From Prorocentrum cordatum (lineage: Eukaryota; Sar; Dinophyceae; Prorocentrales; Prorocentraceae): DNA of 64,000 nt. Position 1 is the first letter of the stretch. Every line of letters begins with the position of its first letter. This document shows positions 49,044 through 60,119 of the stretch, piece after piece. The stretch covers positions 64,001 through 128,000 of the forward strand of contig CAUYUJ010017638.1 of the NCBI GenBank assembly GCA_963575745.1, written 5' to 3'. The translations under genes and the position numbers were made by a program. Under the pieces are notes generated by a model that was not told where the DNA came from, made no database searches, and was given only the letters and a program-made list of their open reading frames with translations.

Positions 49044-49816
49044 TTAAAACTTGCCGACGCCACTGAACGAACCACAGTATGCCGCCCATGTGCCGTCCTG
49101 GGGCGGCTGCTGCGCGCTACCAGCGCTGGGCTCCACATCAGAGTGCGTGGTGAACGATTTGCTGCCAAGCATCCTCGCTATGTATTCGGCGGTCTGGTTA
49201 TCATCCTTGAGAGCACATTCTGAAAAATCTGTCGGGACGTCTTATCGACATCAAACACAGCCTGGCACGTTCTACGAATGAAACATTGCTCGTGAAACTG
49301 GCCTTGCTTATCCAAGGCCTCTCCCGTCCCGAACGTTCTTTTGAAGTGAGCTTCAGCGCTTTGTAGGATGTCTACCTCCGCTGCCGAGAGCTCCTGTGCA
49401 TGCACCCGTTCCAAAAAAGGCTTAATGAAATTGGTTGCACACGGGCCACAAAAAGTTGAAGATCTATGGCCAAAGCGCTGTCTAATGCACGAAGTGCAAT
49501 CATCGGAAAGGCTCAACTCCTCCAGCGCCACCGGCCGTGCTTCCAAATCGGCGTATATCTTCTGTGGCCGATTGCGCAGCAATGGATGGACATTGTCGCA
49601 AAAGAGGCAAAGGGTAGTGTGCTTGTTCAAAGCCGTCCTCCGGTCGTCCACTACTTTGCGGGCCGCCCTCTTGCCTGTCTCCAGATGCTCCGCTGCCGGC
49701 AACCGCTTGACCACCTTACGTATCGGGGTACCCCCGACATCGCCATGGCGGCGCCCGGGGCTCTCCCCCGGCCCCCCCGCTCCCTGCTGAGGGGCTTGAG
49801 CCAAAATGGCTACGGT
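49044..49816 (-). pseudogene. Spliced-leader-bearing retrocopy of an mRNA, unknown protein
   Basis: The minus strand begins with a full-length dinoflagellate spliced leader (49816-49795), then a 48-nt leader and a GCCGCCATGG start context (ATG at 49746-49744). The ATG frame closes early. The main readable frame, shifted by one base, runs from about 49730 to 49178 with two C-x2-C pairs (CLFCDN.., CTSC..CGPC), possibly one zinc site. A second shift near 49200 continues it (EYIARMLGSKSFTTHSDVEP) to a TAA at 49044. No family is recognised. The leader is added only by trans-splicing, so its presence in DNA shows reinsertion of processed mRNA. The two shifts make it a pseudogene. No clear poly-A remnant was found. 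Confidence 0.72.
49795..49816 (-). other. Genomic dinoflagellate spliced-leader relict
   Basis: The reverse complement reads A-CCGTAGCCATTTTGGCT-CAAG, all 22 positions of the dinoSL exon. It is not followed by a GT donor and intron, so it is a relict at an mRNA end, not an SL RNA gene. Confidence 0.9.
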
Positions 49817-50954
49817 GTTTTCCTGCCTGCCGTGTTTCCTGCCTGCCTCGGATATATGTGTTGTCTCCTCCTGCCTAAGATTTTAGCTTTCGTATTCCGC
49901 GTCTCCTGCCTGCCTAAGATAGGTGTGTTGTATGTGACCATGTGCCTCGTGATGTCCGCAATCTTCTCCGGCGTCGAACCACGTGCCGTCCAGAAAGCGC
50001 ATCTTGGTCCAGAGAGGCGTTCGTGCAGATTTGGCCCTGCAGGGTAAATGGTTTCCTTGCCCAGTCTGCCCTCTGAGAATTTTTCTGCTGGGTGCATGGT
50101 ATTTTTGTCCTGCCCTCCCAGGTTTCCCGTCGGGGAGGTGGTATTTTTGCCCCTTCCCGCCCCCCTGGCCATTTATCGATTGAGGTATTTCTGGGGAAGC
50201 GCCCCCAAATGGTGAAACTCTGGCCCTCCGCCCCTGCCGCCGTTACTTGCCTTTCCCAGCCCGTTTAGCTTCTCGCACGAACCCTGCTTTGTGAGAGACC
50301 AGCTCTTTGGATGAAGAAGGACAGGGGGGAAACAAACAACAAAACAACAAGAAAGACACACAAAACAAAACAAAAACACCTCCGTATCCACGTTGAGACA
50401 GCGCTTTTTCCAACCCCCACTGCGTGAGCACATGACGTTGACCCAAGAGGAGTGAAGCAACCCGCTTCTCGATCGTGGCACCTAGATTTCACAGCGCTCT
50501 GCTGCTACCCACTCTGGGCTTCAGGGGCCCTGACGAAAGCTCTTAAAGGAGTGGCTGTGCTTTTTTTGTGCCGTCCTTGGGGGGGCAAGCTCAACGAAAA
50601 CTCAGTCTTTGAAGTTCTCGTCCAGGGCGCCCTTCCTGTAGACTTTGTTGGGAGGTAGATGTGCCTCTTCGAATGCGTTGCTGTTTCATGTCTCTGCCTC
50701 AGTTTCGGACTCCTGAGGGAGACCCCAAGCACTGCGGTCGCAGAGCCCGTCGCCCGTGATGTAGATGTCACGGATCTCGGTGAGGTGCTTTCTTGAACTT
50801 GTTGTAACATTTCGTGGGCTTCTGCCACTTCTTGCCAGAACTCGCCTTGATTAGCGGCGATTTCTCCTTGTGTCGCTTTGATGTAATTCTCCAAGTTTGT
50901 AGTCTTGACGTTGCTCTCCCCCATTTCCGCCCCCCATTTGTCCCAGCCCTCCTG

Positions 50955-52290
50955 CGTTGGGTTCTCGTTTTGAATAGAGCACTGCTCGCGCATCTCCTTC
51001 CCACCCCCTCCCGTCCCTCTCTTCCCCCCTGCCTTTGACCTCGCCATCCCTGGGGGGCTGCGATCTGTGAAACTGTCGCCACTTTCGAGGCCTGCTGGGG
51101 GGCCCAGCACTGTGGGTACACACCGCAGATTCAAATTAGACCTCGCCATCCCTGGGGGGCTGCGATCTGTGAAACTGTCGCCACTTTCGAGGCCTGCTGG
51201 GGGGCCCAGCACAGTGGGTACCCACCGCAGATTCAAATTAGACCTCGCCATCCCTGGGGGGCTGCGATCTGTGAAACTGTCGCCACTTTCGAGGCCTGCT
51301 GGGGGGCCCAGCACAGTGGGTGCACACCGCAGATTCAAATTCGACCTCGCCATCCCTGGGGGGCTGCGATCTGTGAAACTGTCGCCACTTTCGAGGCCTG
51401 CTGGGGGGCCCAGCACAGTGGGTACACACCGCAGATTCAAATTAGACCTCGCCATCCCTGGGGGGCTGCGATCTGTGAAACTGTCGCCACTTTCGAGGCC
51501 TGCTGGGGGGCCCAGCACAGTGGGTACCACCGCAGATTCAAATTAGACCTCGCCATCCCTGGGGGGCTGCGATCTGTGAAACTGTCGCCACTTTCGAGGC
51601 CTGCTGGGGGGCCCAGCACAGTGGGTACCACCGCAGATTCAAATTCGACCTCGCCATCCCTGGGGGGCTGCGATCTGTGAAACTGTCGCCACTTTCGAAG
51701 CCTGCTGGGGGGCCCAGCACAGTGGGTACCCACCGCAGACTCAAATTAGACCTCGCCATCCCTGGGGGGCTGCGATCTGTGAAACTGTCGCCACTTTCGA
51801 GGCCTGCTGGGGGGACCAGCACAGTGGGTACCCACCGCAGACTCAAATTAGACCTCGCCATCCCTGGGGGGCCGCGATCTGCGAAACCGTCGCCACTTTC
51901 GAGGCCTGCTGATGGGCCCAGCACAGTGGGCACCCACCGCAGATTCAAATTCGACCTCGCCATCCCTGGGGGCTGCGATCTGTGAAACTGTCGCCACTTT
52001 CGAGGGCTGCTGGGGGGGCCCAGCACAGTGGGTACACACCGCAGATTCAAATTAGATCTCGCCATCCCTGGGGGGCTGCGATCTGTGAAACTGTCGCCAC
52101 TTTCGAAGCCTGCTGGGGGCAGCACAGTGGGTATTCGAGGGCTGCTGAGGGGCACATCACAGTGGGTACCCACCGCAGACTCAAATTAGACCTCGCCATC
52201 CCTGGGGGTCTGCGATCTGTGAAACTGTCGCCACTTTCGAGGGCTGCTGAGGGGCACAGCACAGTGGGTACCCACCGCAGACTCAAATTA
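50955..52290. repeat. Satellite B, about 102-bp tandem array with anchor
   Basis: About 12 copies of a roughly 102-bp unit (CCTCGCCATCCCTGGGGGGC ..GAAACTGTCGCCACTTTCGA ..GGCCCAGCACAGTGGGTA ..CCGCAGATTCAAATTAGA). The array is preceded by TTCTCGTTTTGAATAGAGCA (about 50960), nearly the same anchor as before satellite A. The last units (52110-52290) are rearranged. The open frames on both strands are repeat artefacts. Confidence 0.92.
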
Positions 52291-52598
52291 GACGCCGCTT
52301 TCGTCCCTGTTCTCCTCCTGCAGTCACCTTCCCTCTGCTGCTGCCGTGCTGATGGTTCGGCTTCCCGCACGTTTTTCTCCTGCTCTGCGTTCCCGATTCC
52401 CCATGTCCTCTTCGAGCCTGTAGCTGTCGCCCCTCGTTCTTGCATGGTTCTCCTGCGCATCATGCTATAGGCGCGTGCCCCAAGTAGCTTACACATCAAG
52501 TCGATTGTCCATGCAAGTTTCGGCCAACTCCTCGTTTCCATTGATACAAGTGGGTTGGGTACGTCACAGGGTAATTTATATATTGATAAAAAATAAGA

Positions 52599-52915
52599 AT
52601 ACCGCTTGCGGCGACGTCCGGTCGGACGCTCACGCCCGCGCCCGCGGGCGCGTCGCGCCGTGCTGTCAGCCCCCGCGGCGGCTCACTCAGCCCTCGCCTG
52701 GGCGCTGCGGGCGGTAGAGGGAGCCGCTAGGTGGCCCCGGTTTGGTAGAGGTCTTTCGCCCCCCATCGTTGGCCCCTGAGGAGTGCGAGTGCTCGCCAGC
52801 CCAGGCCGCCCATGGGCCCCGCTCGCGCCAGGGGCGCCCATGCGTCGTCCCGGGGCCCGGCCAGCAACGCACGAGCAGCATCGCGGGGAGAAGGCTAGCA
52901 GAAACAGCGAACGGC
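52599..52915. repeat. Dispersed 0.3-kb repeat, copy 1
   Basis: It shares with 54153-54440 the blocks ACCGCTTGCGGCG, CCCCCGCGGCGGCT, CGCTGCGGGCGG, CCGCTAGGTGGCCCCGG and GTGCTCGCCAGCCC, in the same order and orientation. No coding potential. The family is unknown. Confidence 0.8.
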
Positions 52916-53182
52916 AGAGCTCCATACCTTCTCGTGCATGCTGGGGCCAAGGCCCCGACACGGCAACCGCGCAGACCCCCTGCCAGGTCCGCAACTGAGG
53001 GGCGCGACGGCAGCGCACGCCGCGATGGGGGGGGCGAGGCCAGATAACAGGGAGAGCGGGAGCAACAGTAGGGGGCAAAGCGCGCTGTCACATGGCGCGG
53101 GGGGCTGTCGAGGCGCGCAGCTGGCGGTAGCACCCGGATAGCTGTTTGTTTGTAGTGGTTTACTGTTAGCGGGTGTCGCGCT

Positions 53183-53586
53183 GGGAGGAGGAGGAGGAGG
53201 AGGAGGAGGAGGAGGAGGAGGAGGAGGAGGAGGAGGAGGAGGAGGAGGAGGAGGCGGAGGAGGAGGAGGAGGAAGGAGGAGGAGGAGGGGAGGAGGAGGA
53301 GGAGGAGGAGGAGGAGGAGGAGGAGGAGGAGGGGGAGGAGGAGGAGGAGGGAGGAGGAGGAGGAGGAGGAGGAGGAGGAGGAGGGGAGGAGGGGGAGGAG
53401 GAGGAGGAGGAGGAGGAGGAGGAGGAGGAGGAGGAGGAGGAGGAGGAGGAGGAGGAGGAGGAGGAGGAGGAGGAGGAGGGAGGAGGAGTAGGAGGAGGAG
53501 GAGGAGGGGGAGGAGGAGGAGGAGGAGGAGGAGGAGGAGGAGGAGGAAGAGGAGGAGGAGGAGGAGGAAGAGGAGGAGGAAAAGGG
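53183..53586. repeat. GGA trinucleotide tract
   Basis: About 400 bp of plus-strand GGA repeats with rare interruptions. It lies between the two copies of the 0.3-kb repeat. Confidence 0.95.
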
Positions 53587-54152
53587 GGAATCACGCGACC
53601 TCCAAATCGGCCAGCCCGCAAGGAGGCTCCATTGGCGTCGTCGGGAAGTCACCGTAGGGGTTGTGCACTGCTTGGGCTACCGCTTTTTTGTGCAGCTATG
53701 CCTAATATGCCCCGCCAGCGCACGTGGTGCCCGGTGCCTTGGTGGATTTTTTGGTATTCCTATCTCGCCCGCGCGCTTAGGCGCATGGCTCAGCGTAGCG
53801 TAGCGTAGCGTTCTTTTCTGGTTGGCGTCAAGGCAGCTGCGCCCCCTCGCGGCTAGCACAGGCACTCCCACGCGCCCGCGGTGAGTGCGGGATGGGGGCG
53901 CGCCCCGAAGGAGCGGGGGCTTTTCGGCCAACGCCAGGCGAACCCCGAACCTATCGCCAGCTAGTCCCCGCCGCTGCGGGCCGCCCCTGCCGTCGCAGGC
54001 TCGGCCGCTGCCGCCAGCCCGCTGCTGCCAGCCGCCGCCGGCCGCTGCCGCCCCCCGCCGCGCCGGCGTCCGCGCGAGCCCCCAGCCCGCCGCTGCCGGG
54101 CGCGCCCGCGCGGCAGCGGGCGGCGGCCGCGGCCCAGTTTTTTTTTCATTTT

Positions 54153-54440
54153 ATACCGCTTGCGGCGGCGTCCGCGCCGGCGCCCGCGCCGCGCCGCTCC
54201 GTCGGCCCCCGCGGCGGCTTGCTCAGCCCGCGCCTGAACGCTGCGGGCGGCGTGGCGGGCCGCTAGGTGGCCCCGGCGTGGCGGAGGTCGCTCCCCATCA
54301 CGGGCCCCCCGAAGAGCGCAAGTGCTCGCCAGCCCGGACCGCCCATGGGCCCCAGCTCCAACGAGGGATACTCATGCGTCGCCCCAGGGCCTGGCTCGCT
54401 GCGCAAACGAGGCCGAGCGGGGCGACGGCAAGCAGCAACA
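54153..54440. repeat. Dispersed 0.3-kb repeat, copy 2
   Basis: The second copy of 52599-52915, preceded by a T8 run (54139 on). A TTCGAACC box just downstream (54491-54498) is the only tRNA-like hint and is too weak to call. Confidence 0.78.
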
Positions 54441-55009
54441 GCGTGCGCGCCCTCCCGGGGGTACTGGGATGAACCCAGATACGGCGAGCGTTCGAACCAC
54501 TAACCCGGTCCTCGGACGACGGGCGGGGGGGGCGAAGCGAGACGCGCGAGCCGCGTGACAGAAACGCGCGCGCTCCATGCGCGTGCCTAGCTCAACCCAA
54601 GTGCGCCCGGCAAACAGCTGCTGCTACATAGCGAATTTGCGCCGCGCGCGTCTCCTGAGCCACCCCTTCCCTGAACAGTTGAAACAGTGCAAGGGCCCGC
54701 GCAGAGGGGGCTGGCAGGGCAATCGCTGGCCGCGAAGTTTTCCGCAATTCAGCTAGGGCAGGGCACGCTGAGCCCCGCGCGCAACGCACTTCGCCAGGCG
54801 TTGTGGCAATATCGGAGCACCAAAACCAGGGATGGCCAACGCCCTGCCATGCGTACAGCAGCCCAAAGTCGCATCATTTGCAACGTGGGCGGGCCAAAGT
54901 TTAGGTTCAAGAATTCCGCAGGGCGCTGTGCGGGCGAGGCCTGTAGCCTTGATTACCCCAGTGCGACCCTACCTAGAAGTTGGAGCCCCTAGGAAATCAG
55001 CATTCGTTT

Positions 55010-55460
55010 CTATGCTATGATATGCTATGCTATGCCATGCCATGCCATGCCATGTCATGCCATGCCATGCCATGCTATGCGATGCTATGATATGCCATAT
55101 TGTGCTATGCAATGCTATACTATGCTGTGATATGCGATAGTATGCTATGATATGCTGCGCTAATGCTATGCTATGCTATGCTATGCGCTGTTGTGCTAAG
55201 CTTTGCTATGTCATGCTGCGCTGTGCGAGGCTGTGCTATGTGGCGCTATGCTAGGCTATGCTGTGCTATGCGATGCTAAGCTGCGCGTTGTTATGCTATG
55301 CTATGCTATACTATGCTATGCTAATGCTATGCTATGCTATGCTAATGCTATACTATGCTATGATATACTGCGCCATGCAATGCTATGCTTTGCTGTCCTT
55401 GGCAATGTTGTGGAATGCTATGCTGTGCTAATGAAGCGCTGCGCGATGCTTAACTAAGCT
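55010..55460. repeat. ATGCT/ATGCC pentanucleotide tract
   Basis: Long runs of TATGC and CATGC pentamers with single-base variation. Followed at 55530-55660 by a CTAAG-type pentamer stretch (AAGCTAAG). Confidence 0.9.
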
Positions 55461-55768
55461 AAGCTACGCAAGCCCTTTAGGCAGAGCCTAGGTAGGGAAT
55501 TACACCCATGCAACCGCTTGCTGTGCTCTGCTATGCTAAAGCTCATCGAAGCTAAGGTGAAGGTAAGCTCAGCTAAGATAGACCTGAGTTAAGATGAAGC
55601 TAAGCTAAACTAAGATGAAATAAACTAAGCTAAGATGAGAGAAGCAACGCTAAGCTAAGGGGACGTAGCTGGGGGAACCGCGGGGCGGATGCTGGGGGAA
55701 CCGCCCGGGGCGCTTTCCACTGCCCGGCCTCTTTAAGCCCAGAGAGTAAGAACCCTTCTAGGCAGAGC

Positions 55769-57940
55769 CTAGGTAGGGAAAAATGGGCGCTCGAGAACAG
55801 GCAGAACCGTAGAGACCGCCCGTTGGAACGCGGCCAAATCTGCCGCCGCCATGGCATGGCGGACAAACTCATATTGATACAGCCGAAGGACCGTCCTGCG
55901 CACCCCTGGGTCTGCCCGCACCGCGTCGAGAGGGCATGGCCCAAAGAGGGGGCAGTCGTTGGCGCGCGGGGCAGGCGGAGAGAATGCCGCCAACTGGGAG
56001 CATACGCTCCTTGTCCAAGTGCTGGCTGTTAGTCCACCCGCCAGGGCCAACGTGGCTTTGGCTCGGTGCCCCTCCTGCTGGAGCTGAGCGCGAGCGAAGG
56101 ACATGATGGTGCGCTCCGCCATCTTGGTCCCAAGACGCAGGTGCCAGCCGCGCTGAGCAAGCGCGACTTCAGCCGGGATAAGGGGGCCGCAAGCGCAGCC
56201 TAGCAAGCGGCGGGCCCATGCTGCCTGCGTGCAATTGAGCTTCCACTGCGCGCGTACCGCGCAGAAGAGGAGCGGGGCAGGATGCAAGATTGCCGACTCA
56301 ACGCGGGTTGGTATTATTGCGCGCGGGACAGGTAGGGCAAAGCCACTCGTCTCACCCGCAAAGAGTACACATAGTCACACATTCAAGAAGATTGTGCCCC
56401 CTGGCAATTGTCGCCTTCAACGGGGGAGCGAACGACAGGGCGTCGTCAGAAGGGGCGCCCAGGATTGGCTTCTGTGACGCCACGGGGCAGCCGGCGTCGC
56501 CGGGCGGGGCGCTGCCACGCATGGCTAAAGCCTGGTCTTTCCCGAAGTAAAATGCGCTCGAGTGCGGAAAAAGCGTGCCTCGAGCAAGCCGAGTCCGGTT
56601 CAGATGTCGCAACCGCGCGCAGGGCGCCAGGGGAGGAAAGCGCGACGGTTAAGTCGTCGACAACTTGTAAGGGAGGCAAGTGCCACGCCCCCAACAAATC
56701 CACTAGGTATGCGCGGTCAGCCTCCGACGGCAACCGAGTCGCTACTTCGCGCAGCCTCGCGCAAACATTCGCGCGAGGTGGGAGTTCCACAGCAGCCGCC
56801 GCCGCCGCCGCCCCCGCCGCGACCGCATGGAGTTCAGCCGACGCATTTACCGTGGCTGGGCGTGCTTCCACCGACGCGCCGAGGGGCGCAGCCAGACGGA
56901 AGTGCGGAGTAATCCGCGCGGCCGATCCTGCTGGGAGCCGTTGCTCAACCTCTTGCGAAAGCCCTTTTAGCTGGGCGTTAAAAACGGGAGCGCTAAACCG
57001 CCGACCCTGGGCAGCGCCGCCACCTAGTTCAAAGGGCAACGATGCGAGGCCTCGCAAGGCCGCAGATTGACTGTCGGAGGCGATGACATCTTCTAGCAGA
57101 AGCCAGTCAATACCTCGTACGCCCGCCGAGTGGGCATCGAGCAATATAGCCATATGAGAAGAAACATCAAAGGTCCATTTCAAGTCAGTGACAGCCCAAG
57201 ATATGGGCAGGCCTTTGGCCGCCTGGCACTGGCATGCAGGAGGAGGGCAATAAGAAAAACCAGAGGATCGCCCACGCCACCTTGCTGGGCAACCCCACAA
57301 TAAGCTCCAAGCCGCTGCCTGTTCCGTTCGGCCCACAAGCCGTCCACCACCGATGGATGGGCCGCAGGTAAGCGAGCTGGCGCACGACGTGGGGTCCAGA
57401 CTTATGCAAATGCGAGATCTGGCGAGCGGACCACAGGCTGCTAGTGAGGCCGCAATGGCGAGAGATATTCGCCACCGCCCTGGTAAGCCGTCGGTCTACT
57501 GGTACCGATGACCTGACGGATGCATAACACCCCTTCAAAGCAGCCGGTGCAGGCTTGAGGGCATCAAGCTTGAGATCCACTTCGCATATACTGTGCAGAG
57601 GATCCTGCGCGGCTAGCGGTCCCACGAGTTCAGGGCCGCCCCCAGCTGCGCGAATAGCAGTGACTGATTCCCGCTGCGCCACAGCGGCGGCCACCTCAAA
57701 CGGGAAGTCATTGCGGGCGCGCGCGAAGAGGGCCTCCTCGATGCGCGCCAGCATGCCCGGGGGATCAAGCGCGGCCCGTCTCCGCATCCACGAAGGCAAT
57801 ATGGAGCGCGCGCTGTTCCGCAAAGAAGCGGGACACGAACCGCTTTCGACCGCAATCGCGCATTAATGCAGCGCCGCGCGGTGCCGACGGGTCCACGCCG
57901 CATCAGCCGCAGCCCGCTTAAAGTCATCATACTGAGCAAA
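55769..57940 (-). pseudogene. Non-LTR (LINE-type) retrotransposon, reverse transcriptase remnants
   Basis: Read on the minus strand: 57940-57185 has an N-terminal region ending in LRPIHRWWTACG. It shifts near 57330 to a frame with AVTDLKWTFDVSSHM, GGGAAQGRRFSAPVFNAQLKGLS (the QG..S..F-N motif of LINE RTs) and VVDDLTVALSSPGALRAV (the xxDD polymerase motif, about 56660). After another shift, 56287-55769 gives QAAWARRLLGC, GWHLRLGTKMAERTIMSFAR and LTASTW, a post-RT region I associate with dinoflagellate LINEs. At least three frame changes and a GCC/Ala-rich expansion near 56800 mark it as decayed. No endonuclease segment is attached. Confidence 0.62.
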
Positions 57941-58139
57941 AGCCTGCGGGTTGATCAGATCCCTCGAGGTCCGCCGCTGGGCAGCCCACGGCGCTGCGGC
58001 GCGCGTGATTCCCGCAACGTGACCCAATATTACATACGCCGCGTCGCGTGCCCAAGCTGCTGCATTCCCGAAAATGCGCCTCTCCGCCTTAGGCGCCGCA
58101 CCTCCGAACCAACTCGGGCGCTCTTAGGCTCCAGGACCC

Positions 58140-58660
58140 CTCGGAGGGGATGGTATTCTGACCCGGGACCCCCCCTGACCCTTTCGGGACCACCCCCCTG
58201 GCAGAGAAGGGATCAAAGGGCAGGGGCTTCGTGGCTTCCTTTCGACTCAATTACGACGTTGTTCAATTTCTCTTTGGCTGTTTCGCTTTGGCTGGCGTGC
58301 TTAAGGAGGACGGCCTGCATGCGTCTTGAAGTCTCTTTCGGGGGCCTCTGGAGGGAGTGGGGGTGTTTTGGGTGTCTTTTTGGAGCCTCCTGGGTGCCTT
58401 TTGGGGCCTCCTTGGGGTTGCCTGCGGGCCTCGGAGGGGCCTCTCGGGAGTCTCTCGGCCTCACGATTTCCCCGGGGGATGGTATTCTGACCCGGGACCC
58501 CCTTCGAGACCCCCATTACCCCTCCCGGGCCCCCCCCCCACCCCGGCGGGGAAGTGATCAAACAAATCCCTTCGACTCAACTACGACGTTGCTCAATCTC
58601 GCTTTGGCTGTTTCGATGTGGCTGGCGCGATTAAGGAAGAGGGCCCAGGGAAAAGGGGGA
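58140..58660. repeat. Composite repeat: GACCCGGGACC block plus TTCGACTCAA block, two copies
   Basis: GGTATTCTGACCCGGGACCC occurs at about 58151 and 58481; TTCGACTCAA.TACGACGTT at about 58243 and 58570, each followed by CTTTGGCTG. The 58330-58450 interval is CTTTTGGGGCCTCC-type repeat. A third TTCGACTCAATTACGACGTT lies at about 60684. Confidence 0.8.
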
Positions 58661-58670
58661 GCGGTCACGG

Positions 58671-58708
58671 CAACGATGATGGCGACGGCGACGGCGACGG
58701 CGACGGCA

Positions 58709-58746
<38 letters not shown>

Positions 58747-58747
58747 T
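58671..58747. repeat. GAC/GGC trinucleotide tract
   Basis: Pure GACGAC run after GGCGAC units. It is followed by the palindrome GCCGACAGGGTCGGC (about 58771), which recurs at about 60861. Confidence 0.85.
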
Positions 58748-58799
58748 CAAACGAGCCAGCGTCTGGCAATCGCCGACAGGGTCGGCAGATATACACATG

Positions 58800-59880
58800 A
58801 CATACACACAGCTGTCCAGCCCACTTGTCAGACCCCAGGAGGCCAAGATGCTGGCAAGCTTTTCTCGCTACCGATCCTCCGCGGCTCACTGGCTCTGTTA
58901 TCAGGAAGCTTGGCGAGACCGATTGCGAGTTGAGCCATGCATCCCAGCAGAGCGGTCGAACCCACCTCATCGGCCTTGTAAGTCTCACGAAGGTTTTTCA
59001 GGGCTTGTGTGGCCTTCCGGCAGCCTTCTGAGTTTCTTCTTCCGGCCTCTGGGGGCTTCCCTGGTCCACCCTGCTTCCAACCGCGGTCTCCCTGAACGAG
59101 CGGGTCACGATTTGGAATGATTCGGGAGGCGTCTTGGGGCCATCTTGTGCCGTCATGGGGCTCCCTTCGGGCCATCTTGGGGCCCTGTTGGGCCGTCTTG
59201 AGGCTCCTCCTGAACTGCCTGGAAGCCCTCGTGGTTAAATTTGGGGCGATGCTCTGGCCTCCTCGGCGGTCTCGGACGCCCAGAAGACCGAAGAACTGAG
59301 CATTCCCCAAATCATGCAAAAACAATTGGAAGTCCATGTTTCTCGCGTTTCGAATGCCTCTTGGGGGTCTTCTTTGGGTGTCTGGGGCCTCTGTGGGCTC
59401 TCGCGTGGCCGTCCAGCCGCCCTCCTGACCACTTTGGGCCCGTTGCCTAGGCCCAGCAGGGGCCTCAGGAGCCCCGGAAAGCACAGGGGACCGTCTGCAA
59501 GGGAGTCCAGGGTGCCCCCGGGGCCAAGGATCCAGAGGGGTCCCGCTTAGGGGGGGTCGCAGGGTCCCAGATCGTAAAGATATGAATAGGGAACGTACAG
59601 ACAGCTTGATACATCTGGCTTTACATCTTGACTGGCTACCGTGGGCATCCTGTGTTGTCGCTCGACGAATGCGACCACGATTCACTCCGACCAGACGTGA
59701 CGTTTCGATGGGCACCCGGATGAATATTTGGTCCACGTGGCATATATCCGTACCGTACGTTCCAAGTAACAATTGATAGGCATACGCATGTTTCTCACGT
59801 AATTGTTGATGAGTGTAATTTATTGCGAAGGCCTTACGGCCGGTGCCGCCGACCCCCAGAACGACGAAGATGGAAACGAG
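58800..59880. other. Mostly degenerate CTTGGGG repeats, no gene
   Basis: 59020-59260 and 59340-59460 contain CTTGGGGCC-type units. 59570-59800 is A/T-richer unique sequence without a recognisable gene. Confidence 0.5.
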
Positions 59881-59889
59881 GGGGGGCAG

Positions 59890-60112
59890 GGGGAGGAGGA
59901 TGAGTGGGAGGTGGAGGAAGGGTGGAGGAGGTGGATGAGGGAGGAGGAGGAGGGGGAAGAAGGATGTGGTGAAGAAGCAAGAGGAGGAGAAGGAGGCAGA
60001 GGAGAGCAGGAGGAGGGGGAGCAGAGGGGGGAGGAGGGGGAGGAGGAGGAGGAGGAGGAGGAGGAGGAGGAGGAGGACGAGGAGGAGGAGGAGGAGGAGG
60101 AGGAGGAGGAGG
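59890..60112. repeat. GGA-rich tract
   Basis: Interrupted, then pure GGA/GAG repeats on the plus strand, leading into CTCTTGGGGCC-type repeats (60120-60540). Confidence 0.9.
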
Positions 60113-60119
60113 ATGCCAG

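Noticed and set aside
50505-52541. Open frames of 160-340 codons on both strands in satellite B
   Set aside because: The period follows the 102-bp DNA unit; repeat artefact.
54485-54510. tRNA B-box-like TTCGAACC next to the 0.3-kb repeat
   Set aside because: No A-box, no cloverleaf arms and no fitting spacing; not enough for a tRNA or tRNA-derived SINE.
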